Shown here: one piece after another, positions 34,043 to 41,865 of the stretch
How the letters are laid out: each line of letters opens with the position of its first letter
How positions within the stretch are numbered: the stretch's first letter is position 1
NCBI GenBank assembly: GCA_964596345.1
Contig: CAZQSZ010000001.1
Location: 558,001-622,000 of the forward strand
Direction of reading: 5' to 3'
Origin: CADEDV01 sp964596345
GTDB lineage: Bacteria; Bacteroidota; Bacteroidia; Chitinophagales; Chitinophagaceae
Length of the DNA: 64,000 nt
Notes under the pieces: generated by a model
Told to the model about the DNA's origin: nothing
What the model saw: the letters and a program-made list of their open reading frames with translations, nothing else
The model's database searches: none
Translations under genes and position numbers: made by a program

Positions 34043-34120
34043 GGTGCTTTGGCAGAATGGATGTAGATGCGCCGGAGTGAAATCCCGGAGATCGTGGTTC
34101 AATTCCACGGGGCACCACCA
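34043..34120 (+). tRNA. tRNA-like unit 12, Phe(GAA)-like, CCA encoded
   Basis: Acceptor GGTGCTT/GGGCACC, D-stem GCAG... with a long loop, anticodon arm CCGGA-GTGAAAT-CCCGG (last pair mismatched), T-arm CGTGG-TTCAATT-CCACG, discriminator A and encoded CCA (34118-34120). It ends 26 bases before the YkuK gene. Confidence 0.65.
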
Positions 34121-34146
34121 GTAAGTAAAATGTAAAACAGGAAACC

Positions 34147-34632
34147 ATGGAACAGGAACAACAATGGAGAAAATTGAGTGGGGAGCGGATCAGTATCCCG
34201 GTGGCTGAAGAGATCAGCAGGGTATTGATGCGGGAAAGGGAAATGGGACATGAGCTAAAGGTTTGCATCGGTACGGACAGCCAGGTAAAAGGAAAGATCA
34301 CCGAGTTTGCAACCGTCATCGTTTTTATCCGGAAAGGGAAGGGAGGTTTCATGTATATACACAATGAAACCTCCCACATGAAAATGACCATCAAACAACG
34401 GATGCTGACCGAAGTGGCTAAGAGTATTGAAGTGGCATACAGCCTGTGCAATATCTTTTCCCGGTTTGGCGTGGCCATGGAAGTACATGCTGATATCAAC
34501 ACCAATCCATCTTTCAAAAGTAATGATGCGTTGAAGGAGGCGATGGGCTATATCGTGGGAATGGGGTTTGCGTTCAAAGCCAAACCGGAAGCTTTTGCCA
34601 GCTCCAGTTGTGCGAACAAAGTGGTACAGTAA
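34147..34632 (+). CDS. YkuK-type (DUF458) RNase H-fold protein
   Basis: A 161-aa protein with the YkuK/DUF458 pattern: CIGTDSQVKGKITEFATV (first acidic residue), EVHADINTNPSFKSND (second acidic residue) and KPEAFASSSCANKVV at the end. The family has an RNase H-like fold; activity is not established. It lies between tRNA-like unit 12 and another tRNA-derived segment, upstream of slipin and rtcB, so action on structured or damaged RNA is a reasonable inference. Confidence 0.88.
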   Translation: MEQEQQWRKLSGERISIPVAEEISRVLMREREMGHELKVCIGTDSQVKGKITEFATVIVFIRKGKGGFMYIHNETSHMKMTIKQRMLTEVAKSIEVAYSLCNIFSRFGVAMEVHADINTNPSFKSNDALKEAMGYIVGMGFAFKAKPEAFASSSCANKVVQ

Positions 34633-34684
34633 AAAAAGTTCTTTAAATAATTGCGGATGTAAACTATCTGCGAAAGAAGGTTTA

Positions 34685-34730
34685 TACTACGATATATGTT
34701 TCAAAGAAACATAGCAGTGCAGACGTAGTA
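34685..34730 (+). ncRNA. Two-tier hairpin in the ykuK-slipin gap
   Basis: An outer stem TACTACG/CGTAGTA (34685-34691 with 34724-34730) encloses an inner perfect stem ATGTTTC-AAA-GAAACAT (34696-34712). It precedes the tRNA-like halves and suggests a structured transcript. The related segments TAAACTATCTG (34669-34679) and GTAACTATCTG (34728-34738) flank it. Confidence 0.5.
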
Positions 34731-34767
34731 ACTATCTGTATGCTGTTCGAAGGTATATTCCACCAAT

Positions 34768-34862
34768 GCTGTCTGAAAAACAGCCCTTACATGTGGGTTC
34801 GAATCCCACTCCTGCAATTGCAGGATGGCGGAATTGGGATACGCAAAGCAATGTGGATGCTT
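34768..34862 (+). ncRNA. Permuted-looking tRNA-like segment
   Basis: In order: anticodon-type hairpin GCTGT-CTGAAAA-ACAGC (34768-34784, loop as in tRNA-Phe), T-arm GTGGG-TTCGAAT-CCCAC (34793-34809), a 3'-acceptor-like TCCTGCAA (34810-34817), then at once a 5'-acceptor-like TTGCAGGA (34818-34825), a Leu-like D-arm GCGGAATTGGGATACGC and a hairpin AAGCA-ATGTGGA-TGCTT (34846-34862). The two acceptor strands pair perfectly over 8 bp, so the 3' part precedes the 5' part as in a circularly permuted tRNA. Two degraded neighbouring units are the alternative. Confidence 0.5.
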
Positions 34863-35264
34863 CAGAAAGAAGTACACCACTTCTTAAAAAATGGTGGCAA
34901 ATTAAAGCCGGGATTGTTTGCCGGCAACACAGGACTGAAGTCAATGAAGCAGGCAGCAATGCAGGCAACAGTGACTTGAACAAACAAGTACCCCGGTGGG
35001 AAAGTTTTGGACTGGTTGCAACACGGTAAGCACCTGAAGGCAGCGCAGCGATAATGAACGATTGTCACTTTGCCGGTACGATGCTGTTAAAGAATATTTC
35101 AGCAGCGGGTTATTGAGGAACGGACAGAACGAACCCTATCAAAACCCTGCTTCCGTGAATACCGGGTGGTGAACAATGCCGGCTTTATTACAACAAAATG
35201 TAAAACTTTTCTCACAGGCTGCCGTAAACAATAGGGGAGCTTAGTGGGAAACAAAACTAAGAAG
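34863..35264 (+). other. Structured non-coding stretch upstream of slipin
   Basis: About 400 bases with no convincing gene. Visible are hairpins AGAAGT/ACTTCT (34868-34884) and GCCGG/CCGGC (34907-34925). A plus-strand frame reads protein-like from about 34860 (LKPGLFAGNTG, then after a TGA at 34977, KVLDWLQHGKHLKAA) but is interrupted and has no clear start. The stretch could be the 3' end of the tRNA-derived RNA or a pseudogene remnant. Confidence 0.35.
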
Positions 35265-36380
35265 ATGAAAAAAGTAAAAGTAAATGCCTACCAGGTGGCC
35301 CTGGTATTTAAAGACGGAGTGTACCAGCGGCTGTTAACTGCCGGTAGCTATTGGTTCTGGAAAAATGAAGTGGTGGAGGTGTACGATATCACTAAGCCAT
35401 TCGTGGCGCCGATTGAGCTGAACATCCTGTTGCAGGATAAGGAATTGGCCGGTATCCTGCAGGTGCTGGAAGTAAAAGACAGCGAGATCGCTTTGCAATA
35501 CGAGAACGGTTTGCTGAAAGCCGTCTTCACGGCCGGTCGCTATGCATTCTGGAAATCGGTACTGAAACTGGAATTCGTGAAAGCGGATATCAGCCAGGTG
35601 GAGATCGAAGCAACGATTGACCGGGCCCTGCTGGCCAAAGCACCTTTGAGTGCCTGGGTGCGGAGCTATGAAGTGCAAAGTTTTGAAAAAGCAGTGTTGT
35701 TCGTGAACGGTAAGTTTGTGCAATTGCTGGAACCGGGTACGTATTACTGGTGGAAGAACAGCATCACTGTTCATGTATCTAAAGTGGATGTGCGCCAGCA
35801 ACAACTGGAAGTGAACGGGCAGGAGATACTGACTAAAGACAAAGCGGCTTTGCGGATCAATGCCTGGGCACAGTACAAAGTGATGGATATCGAAAAAGCC
35901 CTGTTGCAAAACAAGGACTATGATAAACAATTGTACGTGGCTTTCCAGCTGGCCTTGCGGGAATACATTGCCGGTTATGGCTTTGATGAGTTGCTGGAGA
36001 AAAAAGAGAGCATGGCTCCCTTCATCCTGCAGCAGGTGAAAGCGAAGGCGGAATTGCTGGGTGTTGAGGTCAGCGATTTTGGTATCCGGGATATCATCCT
36101 GCCGGGTGATGTGAAGGAGATCATGAACCAGGTGCTGGTGGCCGAAAAAAAAGCACAGGCCAACAGCATTATGCGCCGGGAAGAAACGGCCAGTACCCGT
36201 AGTTTGCTGAACACGGCGAAGCTGATGGAAGACAATGCGATGTTGTGGAAACTGAAAGAGATGGAATACGTGGAAAAGATCGCCGACAAGATCAGCAATA
36301 TCAGTGTAAGTGGCAACGGTGTATTGATCGAGCAGTTGAAGCAGATTTTTGTATCAGCCTCAACCCCTAAAGGGGAATAA
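35265..36380 (+). CDS. Slipin-like SPFH protein with triplicated N-terminal motif
   Basis: A 371-aa SPFH/band-7 protein. The ATG at 35265 is preferred; a GTG at 35244 with GGGGAG just upstream is the alternative. Instead of a membrane helix the N-terminal half has three copies of a module of the form ALVF..G....L..G.Y.FWK (about residues 10-34, 74-97, 141-164), then the SPFH core and a helical tail. Slipins form membrane-associated oligomers. It sits in the RtcB locus, where relatives may scaffold RNA repair (inference). The last residues TPKGE and the stop are encoded by a palindromic repeat. Confidence 0.85.
   Translation: MKKVKVNAYQVALVFKDGVYQRLLTAGSYWFWKNEVVEVYDITKPFVAPIELNILLQDKELAGILQVLEVKDSEIALQYENGLLKAVFTAGRYAFWKSVLKLEFVKADISQVEIEATIDRALLAKAPLSAWVRSYEVQSFEKAVLFVNGKFVQLLEPGTYYWWKNSITVHVSKVDVRQQQLEVNGQEILTKDKAALRINAWAQYKVMDIEKALLQNKDYDKQLYVAFQLALREYIAGYGFDELLEKKESMAPFILQQVKAKAELLGVEVSDFGIRDIILPGDVKEIMNQVLVAEKKAQANSIMRREETASTRSLLNTAKLMEDNAMLWKLKEMEYVEKIADKISNISVSGNGVLIEQLKQIFVSASTPKGE
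36358..36377 (+). repeat. Dispersed GC-rich palindrome, copy 7 (3' end of slipin gene)
   Basis: CTCAACCCCTAAAGGGGAA carries the CCCCTAAAGGGG core seen in copy 6. It supplies the last codons of the slipin gene, so the element probably inserted at or near the old stop codon. Confidence 0.65.
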
Positions 36381-36389
36381 GGGTTCACT

Positions 36390-36422
36390 ATGGTTGCCAA
36401 TCTTAGCAAGGTTGGCAACCAT
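36390..36422 (+). terminator. Hairpin after slipin
   Basis: ATGGTTGCCAA pairs with TTGGCAACCAT over 11 bp, and the loop can extend by CTT/AAG to leave AGC. There is no T-run, so it may be a terminator or an RNA-stability element. It separates slipin from the inserted DinB-like gene. Confidence 0.6.
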
Positions 36423-36530
36423 TTAAAAGAAATTGCCGGAGCAAGGAAACATCCTCGCCTGGGCGGGGCGGACTAAGGAAAACAAAATGCGTTGAGAAAT
36501 CGGGGTGGGTTATTAGCCAGGCTGTAGTGC

Positions 36531-36570
36531 TACTGGCATCGTCTGTTGCGTCGCACTCTTGTACGGTTGG
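36531..36570 (+). repeat. Left inverted repeat flanking DinB-like gene
   Basis: About 39 nt with core TTGCGTCGCAC. It matches, in inverse orientation and with a one-base gap, the segment at 37198-37240. Confidence 0.65.
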
Positions 36571-36610
36571 TAATTCTATTCGGCATTATGTAAGGGTAAA
36601 ATAAATTTGT

Positions 36611-37180
36611 ATGATTGATATTATTGTAAATAAAATCTTCAATGAATTAACAACGACATTTGAAGAAATTGAAAATTGGTTTGATATAAGCGAAGATTTA
36701 GCAGACTATAATCCTAAAAAAGGTGGATGGAGTATTCGTAAGGTTCTGGAACATGTTTCGCTGACCAATCATTTTCTTTTGATCTTAATAAAGAAAGGGA
36801 CATTAAAGTCGTTGGAGAAGGCAAAGACAACAAGTTTTTCTGAAATTTTAAATGACTATGATTTGGATTGGGGTGCACTAACTCAAATAGCACAGCATAA
36901 GTCATTTGTATGGAACAGGCCTGAACATATGGAGCCAACAGGTAATCTTGATTTTGGAGTTATAAGTAATAAATTACAGTGCCAGTTAAATGAATGCCTT
37001 GGATATTTGAATCAACTGAAGTATGGGGAAGGCGTGTTACATAAAACTATGATGACTGTAAACGGATTGGAGAAAATTGATGTTTATCATTATATTTTAT
37101 TTTTGGCACAACATGCAAGAAGACATTTAGCCCAAATGAAGAAAATTGAAGAAGAGTTTAATCTGTCTGTAAAGAGATAG
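36611..37180 (+). CDS. DinB/YfiT-superfamily protein
   Basis: A 189-aa four-helix-bundle protein: NPKKGGWSIRKVLEHVSLTN (first His region), a middle helix, and LAQHARRHLAQMKKIEEEF at the end with the last metal-site histidines. DinB-fold proteins are metal-dependent thiol transferases or damage-induced proteins; the substrate is unknown. The gene is markedly AT-rich compared with slipin and rtcB and lies between inverted repeats, so it looks inserted. Confidence 0.82.
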   Translation: MIDIIVNKIFNELTTTFEEIENWFDISEDLADYNPKKGGWSIRKVLEHVSLTNHFLLILIKKGTLKSLEKAKTTSFSEILNDYDLDWGALTQIAQHKSFVWNRPEHMEPTGNLDFGVISNKLQCQLNECLGYLNQLKYGEGVLHKTMMTVNGLEKIDVYHYILFLAQHARRHLAQMKKIEEEFNLSVKR

Positions 37181-37197
37181 CAAATTATGATCATCGA

Positions 37198-37240
37198 ACA
37201 GAACCCTGAAGTGTGCGACGCAAGGAACGATAACCAGAGT
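37198..37240 (-). repeat. Right inverted repeat flanking DinB-like gene
   Basis: Contains GTGCGACGCAA, the complement of the left copy core, with similarity running about 39 nt. Together with 36531-36570 it brackets the DinB-like gene. Confidence 0.65.
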
Positions 37241-37263
37241 TACTGCCGCTGGCAAAACAAAAT

Positions 37264-37347
37264 CTGAAACACAAAGCCACAGAGACACAAAGGCACAAGA
37301 AGGAAATTAGCTTCGTGTCTTGGTGTCTTAGTGCCTCCGTGGTTCAA
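37264..37347. repeat. Long-hairpin repeat family B, copy 2
   Basis: Arms rich in ACACAAAGRCAC (left) and GTGTCTTAGTGCCTCCG (right) form an imperfect hairpin of about 38 nt per arm, the same family as 26219-26303. Here no GxxExxY gene is attached. It ends 13 bases before the rtcB start and may affect its expression. Confidence 0.75.
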
Positions 37348-37360
37348 AACAAACAACAAA

Positions 37361-38824
37361 ATGAGTAAATTAAAAATAACAGGGAAAGAGCTGCGGGCTA
37401 TCGGCTTCCCGGAAGGACCGGTAATCAGCGTAGCCATGAATGTGATGCAAAAAAATTACAAGCATCACGGAAAGGAGGAAGTGATGGAATTATTACAAAA
37501 AGTATTGACAAGTCCAATAGAGTATAAAGATGACGCAGTGCTGGCATTGATTGCTGAACAATTATTACCAAAGCCATCAACTGATGGAGCGGAGGTGTCG
37601 TTGAACCAATCAGGAATTCAATTCAATGTATTCGGATCGGAACATATTGAGGAAGGAGCGATGCATCAGATGTACACGGCTGCTAAGTTGCCTATCAGTG
37701 TGGCGGGTGCGTTAATGCCGGATGCTCACAGTGGCTATGGTTTACCGATCGGTGGCGTACTGGCAACGGATAATGCCGTAATCCCATATGGAGTAGGAGT
37801 TGACATTGGTTGCAGAATGTGCCTGAGCATTTTTGATATTGATCCCAAGGAGCTGACCCAAAAGGAAAGCTATTTTGCCAGGGAGATCAATAAAGCTACT
37901 TTGTTTGGAAGTGGTGGCCAGTTCGACCGGGCTTCGGACCATGAAGTGATGGAAAATGAATTGTTTCAGCAATTGCCCTTACTGAAAAACTTGCATGGCC
38001 GTGCCTGGAAACAATTAGGTTCCTCCGGTTCGGGTAATCACTTTGTGGAATTTGGTGTGGTGGAGATTACTGAGAAAGATGAGGTGCTGGGTGTTGATGC
38101 CGGTAAGTATGTGGGATTATTGTCGCACTCCGGTTCAAGAGCATTGGGTGCCAATATCGCCAATCACTACACCAAAATTGCCATCAGTAAAAGACGGTTG
38201 CCGCATGATGCAAAGAACCTTGCCTGGTTAACACTGGATGAAGAAGAAGGTATGGAATACTGGCTGGCGATGAACCTGGCAGGTGAATACGCCAGTGCCT
38301 GTCACCATATCATTCACGCCAAAATTGCAAAGCAGTTGGGGCGAAAGCCATTAACAATGGTCGAGAACCATCACAACTTTGCCTGGAAGGAAATCCTGAG
38401 CGGAGTCGAAGGGGGAAGTAAGGAGGTAATTGTTCACCGTAAAGGAGCAACGCCTGCCGGTAAAGATGTATTGGGCATTATTCCTGGGTCAATGACAGCA
38501 GATGGTTTTATTGTAAAAGGCAAAGGAGAAACAGCAGCAGTGAATTCCGCCTCTCACGGTGCCGGCAGAAAGATGAGCCGTTCCAGGGCCATTGCTTCGG
38601 TAACGGATAAGCAATTCAAAGACGAACTGAAAAAGTTTGGCGTGAAATTGCTGGGTGGCGGATTGGATGAATCACCATTTGCCTATAAAGACATTGACCT
38701 GGTGATGCAATCCCAAAAAGCACTGGTGGATGTGGTAGGAAAGTTTACTCCTAAAATTGTGAAAATGGATGGAGCCAAACACAGGAGCTGGGGAAAGAAA
38801 AGAGAAGAAGTAGTTGGAGAATAA
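37361..38824 (+). CDS. rtcB: RNA-splicing ligase RtcB
   Basis: A 487-aa protein with the RtcB metal and guanylylation motifs: GVGVDIGCRMCL (Cys ligand), GSSGSGNHFVEF, SHSGSRALG, MVENHHNFAW and SHGAGRKMSRSRA (His that carries GMP in known enzymes). RtcB joins RNA 2',3'-cyclic phosphate or 3'-phosphate ends to 5'-OH ends using GTP and Mn, and repairs tRNAs cut in the anticodon loop. The ATG at 37361 was chosen because an upstream in-frame ATG (37331) lies in a repeat. No archease or Ro60 gene is nearby. Confidence 0.95.
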   Translation: MSKLKITGKELRAIGFPEGPVISVAMNVMQKNYKHHGKEEVMELLQKVLTSPIEYKDDAVLALIAEQLLPKPSTDGAEVSLNQSGIQFNVFGSEHIEEGAMHQMYTAAKLPISVAGALMPDAHSGYGLPIGGVLATDNAVIPYGVGVDIGCRMCLSIFDIDPKELTQKESYFAREINKATLFGSGGQFDRASDHEVMENELFQQLPLLKNLHGRAWKQLGSSGSGNHFVEFGVVEITEKDEVLGVDAGKYVGLLSHSGSRALGANIANHYTKIAISKRRLPHDAKNLAWLTLDEEEGMEYWLAMNLAGEYASACHHIIHAKIAKQLGRKPLTMVENHHNFAWKEILSGVEGGSKEVIVHRKGATPAGKDVLGIIPGSMTADGFIVKGKGETAAVNSASHGAGRKMSRSRAIASVTDKQFKDELKKFGVKLLGGGLDESPFAYKDIDLVMQSQKALVDVVGKFTPKIVKMDGAKHRSWGKKREEVVGE

Positions 38825-38825
38825 G

Positions 38826-38875
38826 AAATGGTCAACAGGAAACGATGTAAAAGCTGTTTAGCCTGTTGACCATTT
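38826..38875. terminator. Bidirectional terminator between rtcB and the outer-membrane gene
   Basis: Perfect 14-bp stem AAATGGTCAACAGG / CCTGTTGACCATTT around a 22-nt loop, with A/T-rich sequence on both sides, between convergent genes. Confidence 0.7.
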
Positions 38876-38882
38876 TAATAAA

Positions 38883-40247
38883 CTATAAGTTGATACCAAT
38901 TCCTGCATTTACGAACAGCTGGATATTGTCTGGCTGTAATTGCAAGGTTTGATAAGCCGTGTATATGTTTTTTCGATAAGCAGCACCTAAATCAAACGTT
39001 AATCTTGTCCTGTAGCTGATAAAATAATTCAGAGAGCCTGATAGACTGGCAGTCCCGTAAAATTTATCATCTTGTGCAGCCTCCTGGTAACCGGCTTCCG
39101 ACTCAATGTTCAGGTTGATATTGGTTCTTGTATTCGGATAAAAAGCATGCTGGTAAAAAACATTCAGGCCTGCCTTCCATATATCCCGGTCAGCCCTGTT
39201 TTCACTGAATAAAACTCCGGAACTGTAATAACGTTCGGTGGAATTCCAGGAAATATAATTCAGCTTAACAGCAGCACCATAATTATCCTGGTGTTTCAGG
39301 TTCACCGGTTTGTACTTGTTGAAACCAATGGATAAAAGCCCTGATACTATATAAGGATCCATTTCATATTTATCAACCACGCCGCTTTGTGTTCCATTCC
39401 TGTTATAACCTGACAGGGAAGGCGTGAACCGGATAAATTTTTCAGTACCGGCCAGCCGGTTATTGTTAAAAGCAAAGAACAAGATATCGTTCAGGTTGGA
39501 GGAATAAGCAATATCATTTTTACTGATCAATCCTTTTTGTTGCAGGTAGCTGTCAACGGTTTCCAAAATAAACTGCGTCCGTTTCCGGAAATCAAGGATA
39601 CGGGTATTATTGCCCCTGGTGATACTGCGGCCTAACTGGTTCAGCTCTTCTGCGGATAATGTGTTGGATAAACGGCCGGCTTCCTGTAAGGATTGCTGTA
39701 ACCACAGTGCATTCTGCATATCGGTGATATTTTCCAGCCTCCCCTTTCCAATACCAACAGGCAGAGCAACAACATAACTGCTTTGTTTATTTTTAAGGGT
39801 GGGCGGTAATTGGGATGCTGTTTGCCGATCCGAATTGATACTGCCTGCTGCATCAATACCGTATTCAATAAAACGCTGGCCGGTAAATCGTTTAGTCAGC
39901 AGGCTGTATTGTGCTGCTGCAAAGAAACCTCTGTATTTATTGGTAGTAGTGTTTTCAGATCGGTTGCTGTTAAAGGAAGAAGAGATATTGCCGGATGTTG
40001 TTCGCAAAATCTTATCGGTACTCTTAATAGTGTTCATACCCACTGAAAAACTGCCGGAAGAGGAACTGTTTTTATTATCGCCGGATGCGAGTTCTGATTT
40101 ATTATAAGCACTGCCACCATTTATATTCAGGTTAATGGCCCTAAAGTGGTCAATCCGGTATTTAAAGTTCTTCAGAACAGAATCCTGCTGGCTGTAAAGA
40201 GAAAGAGAAGAAATAAAAAGGGAAACGAGGAGTATAATTTTTCTCAT
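38883..40247 (-). CDS. Hypothetical outer-membrane beta-barrel-type protein
   Basis: A 454-aa exported protein (signal peptide about 1-19). The mature part is rich in alternating polar/hydrophobic strands, Ser/Asn/Gly turns and aromatic residues, and ends in NAGIGINL, as in outer-membrane barrels, although the terminal residue is Leu. A charged helical section lies around residues 160-230. No family recognised. It is alone between two terminators. Confidence 0.65.
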   Translation of the reverse strand: MRKIILLVSLFISSLSLYSQQDSVLKNFKYRIDHFRAINLNINGGSAYNKSELASGDNKNSSSSGSFSVGMNTIKSTDKILRTTSGNISSSFNSNRSENTTTNKYRGFFAAAQYSLLTKRFTGQRFIEYGIDAAGSINSDRQTASQLPPTLKNKQSSYVVALPVGIGKGRLENITDMQNALWLQQSLQEAGRLSNTLSAEELNQLGRSITRGNNTRILDFRKRTQFILETVDSYLQQKGLISKNDIAYSSNLNDILFFAFNNNRLAGTEKFIRFTPSLSGYNRNGTQSGVVDKYEMDPYIVSGLLSIGFNKYKPVNLKHQDNYGAAVKLNYISWNSTERYYSSGVLFSENRADRDIWKAGLNVFYQHAFYPNTRTNINLNIESEAGYQEAAQDDKFYGTASLSGSLNYFISYRTRLTFDLGAAYRKNIYTAYQTLQLQPDNIQLFVNAGIGINL

Positions 40248-40303
40248 AGCGTTTGGTTTGTTGCCCGAAAGTAAAACTACGGATTAAAAAGGGGTGTTAA
40301 ATG

Positions 40304-40340
40304 AAAAGAGATTTGTGTTAATGAAAAACAAATCTCTTTT
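40304..40340 (-). terminator. Terminator of the membrane acyltransferase gene
   Basis: Perfect 13-bp stem AAAAGAGATTTGT / ACAAATCTCTTTT with an 11-nt loop, lying downstream of the minus-strand gene that ends at 40362. Confidence 0.7.
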
Positions 40341-40361
40341 ATCAAATGGGGTAGTGAATGA

Positions 40362-41531
40362 TCACACTTTCACATAGATCTTTTTCTTGTCCATCCAGTA
40401 ACAGATAGCCCACATAAATGTGATCACGCAAAGTGCATACAGCAGCGACCCGTTTTCAGGGGCACCGGGAGTATGGATCAATACTTTTTTATACAACCAG
40501 TTCCAGGGATTGATATAGGTCATTTCTCCTTTGGCATTCAGGCCATCGGCAATCCGGACCAGGGCCAGCCCTTTGGGTAAAAAAGCACTGAGGGCAAAAA
40601 CGAACAGGGCATTTTTGCCAAATACATCAAAGAAACGGGCCAGGCCACCTTTTACATTTTTAAACTCGATCAGGTAGATCATGGTGGCGATAGTAATGAT
40701 AGCAAGACCGGTAGTATATATTGTATACGAACTGGTCCATATCTTTTTATTGATCGGGAAAACCATGTCCCAGCAAAAACCGGTCACCAACATCGCCACA
40801 CCGGCCACAAACAAACCGCTGACCATTTCAAAGTTCTTGCCTTTCTTCTGGATATAATCACCCACCACATAACCAAAGATCACCTGCACAATGGCGGAGA
40901 GGGTACTCATCAATCCTTCCGGGTCAAAGGGCATCCCTTCTCCTTTATACATATGTGCCACGCCGAGCACAGTTTTATCTATACCTGTTCCAAACCAGTT
41001 TTTCAAACTATAGGGATCGGAAGGATTGCCCACATAACACAGCAGCCAGTATAATAATAAAAGAATAAGGCCCACATAAAAAGCCCGTTGTGCTTTCAGG
41101 TAATAAGCGATTACCGCCGCAAAGAAGTAACAGACGGCTATCCGTTGCAAAACGCCAAAAATGCGGACGCCGGAGGTTGGATTATTAGGGTCCACCCATT
41201 GGCGAAAAACCAATGAACCTTCCTGCCATCTTACAAAAGGCCACCAGTTCAGGAAGAGCCCGATCAAAAAGATCAGGGCGGTTCTTTTAATCACTTTTCT
41301 CCAGAAAACCCCGTCACCGGCGGCTTCCAGCCGGGGCAGGACAAAGGCCATGGCATTTCCTACGGCGAATAAAAAGAAGGGGAAAACCAGGTCGGTGGGA
41401 GTCAGCCCATGCCAGGGGGCATGTTCCAGCGGGGCATAAATATGTGACCAGCTGCCGGGATTGTTCACTAATATCATCAGGCAAACGGTGGCACCGCGGA
41501 AGACATCGAGGGAGTAAAAACGTTGGTTCAA
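40362..41531 (-). CDS. NagX/HGSNAT-like membrane acyltransferase (DUF5009 type)
   Basis: A 389-aa protein with about ten membrane helices. It opens YSLDVFRGATVCLMILVN and has LTPTDLVFPFFLFAVGNAM, the pattern of heparan-alpha-glucosaminide N-acetyltransferase-like proteins and bacterial NagX. These move acetyl groups across the membrane to glucosamine-type sugars or transport aminosugars. It is divergent from the polysaccharide operon and could act on the same material, but could equally be a recycling enzyme. Confidence 0.85.
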   Translation of the reverse strand: MNQRFYSLDVFRGATVCLMILVNNPGSWSHIYAPLEHAPWHGLTPTDLVFPFFLFAVGNAMAFVLPRLEAAGDGVFWRKVIKRTALIFLIGLFLNWWPFVRWQEGSLVFRQWVDPNNPTSGVRIFGVLQRIAVCYFFAAVIAYYLKAQRAFYVGLILLLLYWLLCYVGNPSDPYSLKNWFGTGIDKTVLGVAHMYKGEGMPFDPEGLMSTLSAIVQVIFGYVVGDYIQKKGKNFEMVSGLFVAGVAMLVTGFCWDMVFPINKKIWTSSYTIYTTGLAIITIATMIYLIEFKNVKGGLARFFDVFGKNALFVFALSAFLPKGLALVRIADGLNAKGEMTYINPWNWLYKKVLIHTPGAPENGSLLYALCVITFMWAICYWMDKKKIYVKV

Positions 41532-41865
41532 GCAGTCGGGGTTTAAAGACTAAATGTAGCAATTTCAATCTTACTAATTGCTGGCATTCATCAAATGGCA
41601 GGGCGGGGAATGATTTTACTAAAACAGCTTTTTACAAGTTAGTATAAGGTCAGCTTTCTTTTGCATAATAGTTATCAACTTATGGGAATAAATCCTTCAA
41701 AATCTGCGGATTTTATTCTCTTGCCACTCCCATTGTTCACCCTATATTTGCAGGCAAATGCGGAATTGCAGCAGCTTTTCCGTGGGTTCATATTCAATGA
41801 AAACCGGTCATATACGAAAATTCAAATGTGACTGAGGTGGCGAAGCCGTCTAAAAAATAAGTTCC
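41532..41865 (+). promoter_or_regulatory. Leader region of the polysaccharide operon
   Basis: 334 bases without a gene between divergent transcripts. The main visible signal is the promoter at 41721-41750, giving an untranslated leader of about 110 nt before the UpxY start. Such leaders are where UpxY-type antiterminators act in Bacteroides; no specific element could be assigned. Confidence 0.5.
41721..41750 (+). promoter_or_regulatory. Main promoter of the polysaccharide operon
   Basis: TTG at 41721 and a perfect TATATTTG at 41743-41750 with exactly 19 bases between: the best Bacteroidota sigma-A promoter in the window. Confidence 0.8.

Noticed and set aside
33080..34120. Closely spaced repeating units that could be taken for a CRISPR array
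   Set aside because: The units differ in sequence, share only tRNA arm structure, and have spacers of 0-12 nt; no cas gene is present.
34740..35053. Protein-like frame in the ykuK-slipin gap
   Set aside because: It overlaps the tRNA-derived segment, is interrupted by a TGA at 34977, and has no supported start. Kept only as a remark.
36423..36530. Possible structured RNA (RNase P-like wording GGCGGACTAAGG)
   Set aside because: No RNase P or SRP core could be aligned; the stretch is too short and was left unassigned.
37331..37360. Longer N-terminus for rtcB
   Set aside because: The ten extra codons come from the hairpin repeat; RtcB homology begins just after the ATG at 37361.
32300..38880. 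Prophage or plasmid tRNA cluster
   Set aside because: No phage structural, integrase or replication gene occurs nearby; the neighbours are RNA-processing and SPFH genes.
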